Source of the DNA: Planctomycetota bacterium
Lineage (GTDB): Bacteria; Planctomycetota; Phycisphaerae; UBA1845; PWPN01
NCBI GenBank assembly: GCA_029550525.1
Contig: JAKPHF010000082.1
Span: 1 to 64,000, forward strand
Length of the DNA stretch: 64,000 nucleotides
Reading direction: 5' to 3'
Below, piece by piece: positions 1 through 6,787 of the stretch. Within the stretch, counting starts at the first letter, position 1. Each line of letters opens with the position of its first letter. A program made the translations under genes and the position numbers. The notes beneath the pieces were generated by a model. It saw only the letters and a list, made by a program, of their open reading frames with translations, made no database searches and was not told the origin of the DNA.

Positions 1-49
1 CGGGGAGCATCGTGTCCAGTGATGCCACGGTGTCGGGTCTCGGCCCGTC

Positions 50-90
50 TGGCTCATAGCCCACAGCCCATAGCCCACGGCTCATGTGAG
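50..90. repeat. text-like short repeat (CCCA(C/T)AGCCCA)
   Basis: Units of the form CATAGCCCACAGCCCATAGC repeat in the leader of the first gene. The composition differs from coding DNA and resembles the other low-complexity intergenic strings in this window. It argues against translation of the upstream extension of the epimerase reading frame. Confidence 0.5.
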
Positions 91-168
91 TTGCAGCCGG
101 CGACAAATGCGATATCCTGCAGGCCGCACGTACATACCTCAATTCGGCTCTCAGACAAGGAGTGGACC

Positions 169-1401
169 ATGAGCATGGGGCGCGTTTCATTGACCGTCGT
201 GGCCGGCCTGGGACTGGTGGCGCTGGGCCTGTGTTCTTGCTCCGAGAACACGAAGTCCGGTCAGACCGTGGATCAGCCGGCGGGCTCGGCGGCCGTACAA
301 TCGGACGATACACAAGGAGGCACGGGCGGCATGAATTACCGCAAGAAGAGCTGGGGAACCGTGGACGGCAAGCCCGTGTCGGTCTTCTACATGACCAACG
401 GCAAGGGCATGCGGGCTGACATCAGCAACTACGGAGGCATCGTCCGCTCGCTGGACGTGCCCGACCGCAACGGCAATCCCGCCGACGTCGTCCTGGGCTA
501 TGCCTCGGTGGCCGAGTACCTCGAGACCACGCCCTATTTCGGAGCGATCGTGGGCCGCTACGGCAACCGCATCGCCAAAGGCCGCTTCACGCTGGACGGG
601 AGGGAATACCAGCTCGCCGTCAACAACAATAACATCAACCACCTGCACGGCGGGCTCAAGGGCTTCGACAAGGTCATCTGGGACGCCGAGCCCTACATGG
701 ACGCCGACGGCGTCAGCCTCAAGCTCACCTACCTGAGCAAGGACGGCGAGGAGGGTTACCCGGGTAACCTCAAGTGCACGGTGATCTACACGCTGACCAA
801 GAACAACGAGCTGAAGATCGACTACGAGGCCACCACCGACAAGCCGACCGTGCTCAACCTGACCAACCACTCGTACTTCAACCTGGCCGGGCAGGGCAAC
901 GGCGACATCCTGGGCCACGAAGTAATGATCAACGCCGACCACATCACCCCGGTGGACGAGACGCTCATCCCCACGGGCGAGCTTCGGCCCGTGAAGGGCA
1001 CGCCCTTCGACTTCACCACGCCGCACAAGATCGGCGAGCGGATCGACCAGACCTCCGACGAGCAGATCCGGTTCGGCGGCGGTTACGATCACAACTTCGT
1101 GCTGAACAAGAAGGGCAACGAGCTGAGCCTGGCCGCCCGCGTGTACGAGCCCACCAGCGGCCGCGTCATGGAGGTCTACACCACCGAGCCCGGCGTGCAG
1201 TTCTACACGGGCAACTTCCTGGACGGCACGATCGTCGGCAAGGAGGGCAAGGTCTATAAGCGTCGTTACGGGTTCTGTCTGGAAACCCAGCACTTCCCGG
1301 ACTCGCCAAACAAGCAGGACAATCCGAAGTTCCCCTCGGTCGTGCTGAGGCCGGGGCAGAAGTTCACGTCGCAGACCATCTACCGGTTCTCGACGAAGTA
1401 A
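169..1401 (+). CDS. galM: aldose 1-epimerase (mutarotase), lipoprotein form
   Basis: A 410-residue protein predicted to interconvert alpha and beta anomers of aldoses such as galactose or glucose. The ATG at 169 was chosen because it follows an AAGGAG-like site and opens a lipoprotein signal peptide ending LGLC-S, so the mature protein should be a lipid-anchored periplasmic enzyme. The reading frame is open further upstream but runs through repeat-like DNA. Family hallmarks seen are NINHLHGG (active-site His), NHSYFNLAG (second His), GGYDHNFVL and, near the C-terminus, EPGVQFYTGNFL with the catalytic Glu. Length after signal removal is slightly above the usual 340-380. It stands alone before a putative terminator, and a role in using external sugars is inferred from its location. 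Confidence 0.93.
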   Translation: MSMGRVSLTVVAGLGLVALGLCSCSENTKSGQTVDQPAGSAAVQSDDTQGGTGGMNYRKKSWGTVDGKPVSVFYMTNGKGMRADISNYGGIVRSLDVPDRNGNPADVVLGYASVAEYLETTPYFGAIVGRYGNRIAKGRFTLDGREYQLAVNNNNINHLHGGLKGFDKVIWDAEPYMDADGVSLKLTYLSKDGEEGYPGNLKCTVIYTLTKNNELKIDYEATTDKPTVLNLTNHSYFNLAGQGNGDILGHEVMINADHITPVDETLIPTGELRPVKGTPFDFTTPHKIGERIDQTSDEQIRFGGGYDHNFVLNKKGNELSLAARVYEPTSGRVMEVYTTEPGVQFYTGNFLDGTIVGKEGKVYKRRYGFCLETQHFPDSPNKQDNPKFPSVVLRPGQKFTSQTIYRFSTK

Positions 1402-1429
1402 GTGTCGTCGTTCGGCGGATAGGCTTTCG

Positions 1430-1471
1430 GGCGAACGCGGGCGCCGTGCGGCTCGCGTTCGCCTTGTGTTT
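1430..1471 (+). terminator. putative intrinsic terminator of the epimerase gene
   Basis: Perfect 10-bp arms GGCGAACGCG (1430-1439) and CGCGTTCGCC (1454-1463) flank a 14-nt loop and are followed by TTGTGTTT. The position, 29 nt after the epimerase stop, fits a terminator. The T-tract is interrupted, so strength is uncertain. Confidence 0.5.
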
Positions 1472-1653
1472 GCGCGTCTCGTGCGGCGAGAGTGCGGCCG
1501 ATAAAAACCCGCTCCTCAGCATTGGCATTCGATGGGCCCATCGGACGCGCAAGGAAATCGACGATTGGGGCAAAAAAGATCCCAGTCCTGTGTTGCGTTG
1601 TACCGATAGCTATAGTACAAATGGGCCTCAGCATATTCGGACGGAGCCGAAGC

Positions 1654-2199
1654 ATGGGCACCGCGAAATCGCATCGCAGCCAGGCACTCGAAGCAATGCA
1701 ACGCAACAAACGGATGGCACGCACGCTTGGCTGCCTGGTGGCCTCCATGACGTTGGGGGCGGCGCTGCTCGACTGGTTCCAGCCCAAGCGCCTGCCGGCC
1801 GCCACCACCCGTACCGAGTTGATGAGCATCGTGAACCGGGACACGCCTCGGGCGACCTGGCGCAGTATCCAACTGGATTCCCAGACGCCCGGCACCAAGG
1901 GCATCGTCTCCCATTTCATCATCAGCCGTGACGGGCTGGCCTATCCGACCAGCCGGTGGCAGACGCAACAGCCGGCGGGAGACGAAGGCACGGTCCGAAT
2001 CCACCTGCTGGCGGCCGATAACTCCAACCAAGTTACACGCGAACAGTGGGAGAAGGCCAACGACCTCGTTCGCGCCCTCCAGCGCGAGTGTTCCATCCCC
2101 TCCGACCAGGTCCACTACGACGCGCTGGCCGTTCCGGTCATCTCCGATCCGGCCCCGACGCAAGCCCCGACGAGCCCTACTCAGAGCCCGCGCCGGTAA
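1654..2199 (+). CDS. membrane-anchored protein with a degenerate PGRP/amidase_2-like fold
   Basis: A 181-residue protein. The ATG at 1654 is preceded by GGAG with a 7-nt spacer. The N-terminus is basic and followed by one hydrophobic segment (about residues 23-41), giving a signal anchor with the remainder outside the cytoplasm. The segment SHFIISRDGLAYPTSRW, the later EGTVRIHLLAADN and EQWEKANDLVRALQRECSIPSDQVHYD follow, in order and spacing, the core of N-acetylmuramoyl-L-alanine amidases and peptidoglycan recognition proteins (YHFLIDRDG, GIALVGDFN, Q...L..L...Y.IP...V.GH). The zinc-binding His residues expected before the SHF strand and in a GHR motif are not seen. I infer a binding rather than hydrolytic role. 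The C-terminus is a Pro/Thr-rich tail. The fold assignment is by eye. Confidence 0.6.
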   Translation: MGTAKSHRSQALEAMQRNKRMARTLGCLVASMTLGAALLDWFQPKRLPAATTRTELMSIVNRDTPRATWRSIQLDSQTPGTKGIVSHFIISRDGLAYPTSRWQTQQPAGDEGTVRIHLLAADNSNQVTREQWEKANDLVRALQRECSIPSDQVHYDALAVPVISDPAPTQAPTSPTQSPRR

Positions 2200-2371
2200 G
2201 GGGTTCCCGTGCCTGACTGTTGACGCTTCGGCCTAAGTCGATCTCCGCTTCCGCGTGCGCCCGCACGCTGAGAACCCTGTCCCGAATCCGCACGCAACTC
2301 CACCGTTTCGCTGGCGGTTAGGTGAACTGGGTTCGCGGCCTGACCGATGTTACCTAATGTCTGTCAAGCGG

Positions 2372-2401
2372 TTGACGGCAAACTTGGCGAACCCATAGAA
2401 T
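2372..2401 (+). promoter_or_regulatory. sigma-70-like promoter upstream of kinase gene
   Basis: TTGACG at 2372-2377 and TAGAAT at 2396-2401 are separated by 18 bp, a close match to the housekeeping consensus in otherwise GC-rich DNA. Transcription would begin near 2408. An inverted repeat TTAGGT/ACCTAA lies just upstream (2319-2324 and 2352-2357). Confidence 0.6.
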
Positions 2402-2407
2402 AGCGCA

Positions 2408-2482
2408 ACGCGTGCCCGTCTCCCGACGACTTTGTAGCGGCTTGTGATCCAGACCCCCGCTGAGGGGTCCGGCCTTTTTTTG
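2408..2482 (+). ncRNA. candidate short leader RNA or small RNA ending at an intrinsic terminator
   Basis: The stretch between the promoter at 2372-2401 and the terminator at 2449-2481 would give a transcript of about 75 nt with no reading frame of note. It may be an attenuated leader of the kinase gene, which begins 10 nt after the T-run, or an independent small RNA. No known RNA family is recognised. The remainder of the 2200-2492 gap shows nothing else I can name. Confidence 0.4.
2449..2481 (+). terminator. strong intrinsic terminator or attenuator before kinase gene
   Basis: A GC-rich stem (CCAGACCCC paired with GGGGTCCGG, one mismatch) closes a 6-nt loop and is followed, after CC, by seven T residues at 2475-2481. 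It lies between a promoter and the kinase start codon, so transcription of the kinase from that promoter requires readthrough. Confidence 0.75.
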
Positions 2483-2492
2483 GACTGTTCAG

Positions 2493-3404
2493 GTGAGTTT
2501 CACCGTACCGGGTTACACAATCTACGAGCGACTGGGTACCGGCGCGCGGGCGACCATTTGGCTGGCGGAGAACCAGCGGACCGGCGAAATGGTCGCACTC
2601 AAGCGGGTCGTCCGGCGAGCGACCGACGACGATCGCTACCTGATCCAGGCCCAGAACGACTTCGAAATCTCTCACCGGCTCGACCGCCCATATTTGCGTA
2701 AGAGCTTTGAAATGCGGCGTTTGCGGAGATTCTTCCAGACCCGCGAGCTGCACATCTTCATGGAATATATCGATGGTCGCACGCTCGAGCAGATCGGCCC
2801 CCTCGGCACGCACGGCCTGCTCGGCCTTTTCATCCGGGTCGCCCACGGCCTGGACTCGCTGCACCAGATGGGCTACATCCACACCGACATCAAGCCCAAC
2901 AACATCATGGTGGGCAACGACGGCGAGGTGAAGATCATCGATTTCGGGCTGGCCTGCCCGATCGGGCACATCAAGGAACGGATCCAGGGCACGCCCGACT
3001 ACATCGCCCCCGAGCAGGTCGAACGGCGGATCCCCCTCGACCAGCGCACCGACATCTACAACTTCGGGGCCACGCTCTACTGGGCGATCACCGGCCAAAA
3101 CTACCCGACGGTCATGCCCAGCAAGAAGCGCAGCACGGGCATCGACCTGGTCGGCCCCCGCGAGGCACTGCCTCCGGAGCAGTTGAACCCTAACGTGCCG
3201 ACCGCCCTGAGTCGGCTGGTCCTCGACTGCTGCCGCCAGAACCCGCAGGAGCGGCCGGCCAACATGAGCGAGGTGATCCGCCGGCTCGAACTCGCCCAGC
3301 ACATCCTGGACAAGAACCAAGCGACATTGACCGGCCCGGCGATCCGTGGTAAACGGGGGCCGATGCAGACATTTACGTCCTCTTCCGGCGATACGGCCGC
3401 ATGA
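2493..3404 (+). CDS. cytosolic Ser/Thr protein kinase, non-RD type
   Basis: A 303-residue Hanks-type kinase consisting only of the catalytic domain. The start is the GTG at 2493, giving VPGYTIYERLGTGARATIW as the P-loop region. Seen are K37 (VALK), the catalytic loop IHTDIKPNN with D132 and N137, the DFG motif at 150-152 and an APE-like segment (YIAPEQ). The usual HRD arginine is Thr, so this is a non-RD kinase that may not need activation-loop phosphorylation. No transmembrane or sensor domain follows, unlike most bacterial PknB-type kinases. Its stop overlaps the ATG of the next gene (ATGA), so it is translationally coupled to a phosphatase. The attenuator-like structure upstream suggests control by readthrough. 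Confidence 0.9.
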   Translation: MSFTVPGYTIYERLGTGARATIWLAENQRTGEMVALKRVVRRATDDDRYLIQAQNDFEISHRLDRPYLRKSFEMRRLRRFFQTRELHIFMEYIDGRTLEQIGPLGTHGLLGLFIRVAHGLDSLHQMGYIHTDIKPNNIMVGNDGEVKIIDFGLACPIGHIKERIQGTPDYIAPEQVERRIPLDQRTDIYNFGATLYWAITGQNYPTVMPSKKRSTGIDLVGPREALPPEQLNPNVPTALSRLVLDCCRQNPQERPANMSEVIRRLELAQHILDKNQATLTGPAIRGKRGPMQTFTSSSGDTAA

Positions 3405-4258
3405 GCCTGGCCGACTCCGCTATCGAGACACTCCAGCAGGCGACGGAACTCAATTACGAGGATCCGCTGCGCGACGGATCGTTGTTGCGCTTCGCCAACT
3501 ATGGCCAAGTGGTCATGACCGGCGACCTGCACGGCAACCGCCGCAACTTCGAGAAGCTCGTACGTTATTGCCGGCTCGAATCGACGCCCGTCCGTCATGT
3601 CCTCCTGCATGAGATGATCCACTCGGACCCGCAGACCGTCGACTGGGTCGATCGATCCGTCGAACTGCTGCTGGACGCCGCCCAGTGGAAGGTGTTCTTG
3701 CCCGAGCAGGTTCATTTCCTGCAGAGCAACCACGAACTGGCCCAGTTGCAGAAGCACGAGATCACCAAGGCGGGCCGCCTGGTGACCGAGGAGTTCGAGC
3801 GCGGGGTCGCCGAGGTGCTAGGCGACAAACGGGTGGATGAGGCGCTCGAGGCCATCAATGCGTTCATCGCCTCATTTCCCGTGGCCGCCCGCAGCGACAA
3901 CGGTATCTTCTACGCCCACTCGTTGCCCGACTCCTACCAACTGGACCGCTTTGACCCGAATTGCGTCTTCGCCCCGCCGGATCGGCTCGACCTGTCCGAG
4001 GGCGGCATGATCTACCAGCTGGTCTGGGGGCGCCGGCACACGCCCGAATTGCTCGAAAAGCTGGGCGAGGCCTGGGACGTTCGGCTGTTCATCATCGGCC
4101 ATCAGCCGCAGGAAATGGGCTACTCGGTCCAGCACGACCGCTTGGTGATTCTGGCCACCGACAACCCGCACGGCGTGTTCTTGCCCGTGGACTGCAGCCG
4201 TCAGTACGACCTCGAATCGCTCATCCAACGCATCATCCCTTGTGCAGGCGTTCCTTGA
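3401..4258 (+). CDS. PPP-like metallophosphoesterase coupled to the kinase
   Basis: A 285-residue protein overlapping the kinase gene by 4 nt. Motifs of calcineurin-like metallophosphatases are present: GDLHGN (41-46), SNHE (109-112), a later AHS and IIGHQP. The second metal motif, normally GDxVDRG, reads HEMIHS here (70-75), so the usual bridging Asp is missing and His residues may substitute. The pairing suggests a protein phosphatase that reverses the adjacent kinase; the substrate is unknown. No signal peptide or membrane segment is seen, so it should be cytoplasmic. Confidence 0.78.
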   Translation: MSLADSAIETLQQATELNYEDPLRDGSLLRFANYGQVVMTGDLHGNRRNFEKLVRYCRLESTPVRHVLLHEMIHSDPQTVDWVDRSVELLLDAAQWKVFLPEQVHFLQSNHELAQLQKHEITKAGRLVTEEFERGVAEVLGDKRVDEALEAINAFIASFPVAARSDNGIFYAHSLPDSYQLDRFDPNCVFAPPDRLDLSEGGMIYQLVWGRRHTPELLEKLGEAWDVRLFIIGHQPQEMGYSVQHDRLVILATDNPHGVFLPVDCSRQYDLESLIQRIIPCAGVP

Positions 4259-4373
4259 GCTGCCCACCGGTGTTCTCGCCCGGATGAAAGTGGGGGCGCG
4301 CGGCGTCTTGGCTTTGTCGTGCGGACAAGATCTCGTATGCTTATCCTCTGAGAAGGCTTTTCGGAGCGCTCGC

Positions 4374-5300
4374 ATGGGCACGCGCACACCCGCCGTCGCC
4401 AGCTACTTTTACCCTTCGTCCGAGCAGGAATGTCGGGCCGAAATCGAGAGCTGTTTGGACCAGGCTCGCCGGCAGGCTGAACAGGAATCGGCAACGGAAT
4501 TACGCGCGGCGCTGGCCGCGGGAACCGAACGGGCCATCGGCGGCATCGTGCCGCATGCCGGCTGGGTCTGCAGCGGGATGGTGGCCGCCGAAGTGTTGCG
4601 CGAACTGACTCGGAGGCCCGGCATCGACACATTCGTTGTTTTTGGCGCCGCTCACCGGTTGGCTTCGAGCACCGCGGCGCTCTACGGCCAGGGAAGCTGG
4701 TCCTCACCGCTGGGCGAGACAGCCATTGACGAAGACCTCGCTTCGGCCGTGCTTACTGCCTGTTCGAGCGTCCGCGAGGACGAAGAGCCTCACCTCGTCG
4801 AGCATTCCATCGAAGTCCAACTGCCATTCCTGCAGTACCTGGCGCCGACTGCTCGATTGCTGCCCATCCTCGTACCGCACACGGCACCCGGACCGGTTAT
4901 CGGAAGGGCGGTCGCCGAACAGGCCCGGCTTCTTAGCCGCGAGGTGATCTTCGTGGGGTCGACTGATCTGACTCACTACGGGCCGAGATATCACTTCACG
5001 CCTCAGGGTGTCGGCGAGGCTGGCCTGCGGTGGGCCAAGCAGGTGAACGATCGCCAGATCATCGATTTGATCTGCCGGATGCAGGCCGACGAAGTTGCCC
5101 CGCAAGCCCGTCGCCATCACAATGCTTGCGGCGCGGGCGCGGTTGCCGCCGCCATCGCCGCCTGCCGGCAGCAGGGTGCCACGCGGGGCCTTCTGCTGCG
5201 GCATACCACGAGCAACGAGACGCTCCGCAGCCGGTTCGGACCCATGGAGGATGCGGTCGGGTACGCGGGGATTGTGTTTACCGCACCGCTCGCGAGCTGA
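4374..5300 (+). CDS. amrB: MEMO-family protein (AmmeMemoRadiSam system protein B)
   Basis: A 308-residue protein. The ATG at 4374 has GGAG with a 7-nt spacer; in-frame codons upstream look non-coding. It carries the MEMO signatures: YFYPSS at the N-terminus, IVPHAGWVCSG with the first His, FVVFGAAHR with the second, EHSIEVQLPFLQ, STDLTHYGP and HHNACGAGAV, whose Cys completes the metal site. MEMO proteins resemble extradiol dioxygenases and in bacteria are often encoded with AMMECR1 and a radical SAM protein. Neither partner is within this window. Its reaction is unproven in bacteria. It follows the phosphatase gene by about 115 nt and may or may not be cotranscribed with it. Confidence 0.88.
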   Translation: MGTRTPAVASYFYPSSEQECRAEIESCLDQARRQAEQESATELRAALAAGTERAIGGIVPHAGWVCSGMVAAEVLRELTRRPGIDTFVVFGAAHRLASSTAALYGQGSWSSPLGETAIDEDLASAVLTACSSVREDEEPHLVEHSIEVQLPFLQYLAPTARLLPILVPHTAPGPVIGRAVAEQARLLSREVIFVGSTDLTHYGPRYHFTPQGVGEAGLRWAKQVNDRQIIDLICRMQADEVAPQARRHHNACGAGAVAAAIAACRQQGATRGLLLRHTTSNETLRSRFGPMEDAVGYAGIVFTAPLAS

Positions 5301-5363
5301 TGCCCGGCGGGGCACGAACGCAGCGGTAACGTTGGACACAGCACCAGGGAAGGGGATCCGAGG

Positions 5364-6635
5364 ATGAAATCCAGATCGACGGCGAACGGGCGGATAGGCA
5401 ACGGGACGGTGGGCCTGTCTGTGGCCGCGTGTGCGACGTTGTTGGTCCTATCCGGTTGCCCGGGAAGCGTCGTGACGAATTGGCCTTCGCAGCGGCTGGA
5501 CAACAATCCTTCGACGCAGCCGGTGGCCGTCGAAGTGGGTGACATGGACAGCGACGGCTTTCCGGATGTGGCCAGCGTGTGGCGCGGGGCGACGGGCACG
5601 GGCAGCCGGCCCGGGGCGGTCGCTATTCACTTCCAGACCGGGGCGGGTGAGTGGGAGACCACCACGGTCCAGACCGACACCAAGTATGCCAACGCCAACG
5701 GGTTGAGCCTCGCCGACGTGAACCTCGACGGTCGCACGGACATCCTCGTGGCCGCCCACGACCGCATCACCTACCTCCGGGCGCCGGCGCTGCCTCGCGT
5801 CGGGGCGAATTGGACGTCCTACGACATCGCGGCCTCGATCCGGTCGGACTTCCGCGGATGGTACGACGTGGTCGCCGCCCAGATCGACAACCGCTTCGGA
5901 CCGGACATCGTGGCCACGCTCAACGATCCGGGCCGGCTGGTGTGGTTCGCCGCCCCCGAAAATCCCGACAGCTCCGACGGTTGGCAGATTTACAGTATCG
6001 ACTCGACCACGCGTGGGCGAGCCGATTCGTTGGCCGTCATCGATCTCAACAATGACGGCCGGCTCGATGTGGTCTGCAGCGCGCCGGGCGATACCAGCGG
6101 CGTCATCAGTTGGTACGAGCATCCGGTGGACCCCACCGGCAACTGGCCCAAGCACGTGATGACCTCGTTTAGCGGCGCGACCCGGTTCGCCATGGGTGAC
6201 CTCAACGGCGACGGACTGCCCGATCTGGTCGCCGTATCGCCGACTTCCCGTCGTGTCGCCTGGTTTCCCCATCCCGAGCAGGTGGCGTCGAAGTGGAATG
6301 GCTGGGTTCTGGCCGATTACGCCCGGCTGCAGGGCGATCAGCGCGAGCCGGTGGACGTCGCTGTCGCCGACGTCAACGCAGATGGGCAGTTGGACGTGAT
6401 CGTCGTTACGGCCGAGCCTGCCGGAGCGTTCTGGTACACGCCTCGGGAGGACAACCGTCTGCGGTGGACCGAGTATCGCGTCGCCGCCACCATGGACAAC
6501 GCTTATGGTCTGCTGGATGTGCACGACACGAACCTCGACGGTTTGCCGGACCTGATCGTGCCCATCATCCACGGCACCGACCACATGCTTGACCGCGTCA
6601 CGCGTTACAGTCACCCGATCGCCACCGGGGAGTGA
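5364..6635 (+). CDS. FG-GAP/VCBS-repeat lipoprotein
   Basis: A 423-residue secreted protein with a lipoprotein signal peptide ending LSGC (Cys about residue 32). The body has at least six FG-GAP/VCBS-type units with calcium-binding loops of the D-x-D/N-x-D-G form: DMDSDGFPD, DVNLDGRTD, DLNNDGRLD, DLNGDGLPD, DVNADGQLD and DTNLDGLPD. These repeats form a beta-propeller like that of integrin alpha chains. Such proteins are abundant in planctomycetes; binding or structural roles at the cell surface are assumed, and no catalytic motif is seen. The ATG follows a GAGG site. It appears to be a single-gene unit. Confidence 0.88.
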   Translation: MKSRSTANGRIGNGTVGLSVAACATLLVLSGCPGSVVTNWPSQRLDNNPSTQPVAVEVGDMDSDGFPDVASVWRGATGTGSRPGAVAIHFQTGAGEWETTTVQTDTKYANANGLSLADVNLDGRTDILVAAHDRITYLRAPALPRVGANWTSYDIAASIRSDFRGWYDVVAAQIDNRFGPDIVATLNDPGRLVWFAAPENPDSSDGWQIYSIDSTTRGRADSLAVIDLNNDGRLDVVCSAPGDTSGVISWYEHPVDPTGNWPKHVMTSFSGATRFAMGDLNGDGLPDLVAVSPTSRRVAWFPHPEQVASKWNGWVLADYARLQGDQREPVDVAVADVNADGQLDVIVVTAEPAGAFWYTPREDNRLRWTEYRVAATMDNAYGLLDVHDTNLDGLPDLIVPIIHGTDHMLDRVTRYSHPIATGE

Positions 6636-6644
6636 AGGCTCTCC

Positions 6645-6715
6645 GTCGTTCGGGTTTCGTGGTTCGGGCTTATTTCGACATTCGGGCTTCGCCATTCGGA
6701 TTTGCCGCCCGGCGG
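6645..6715. repeat. ATTCGGGCTTCG-family intergenic repeat
   Basis: Repeated units such as TTCGGGTTTCGTGGTTCGGG and ATTCGGGCTTCGCCATTCGG follow the FG-GAP gene. The same word family occurs in reverse orientation at about 17264-17315 and forward at about 28885-28920, so it is a dispersed non-coding family. Confidence 0.6.
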
Positions 6716-6787
6716 CACGACTCCAGCCTGGGGCCGCTTCCCCGTGCCGGGGTTCCAATTCTCGGGCAGTTCCGGTAACTTCTTCAC

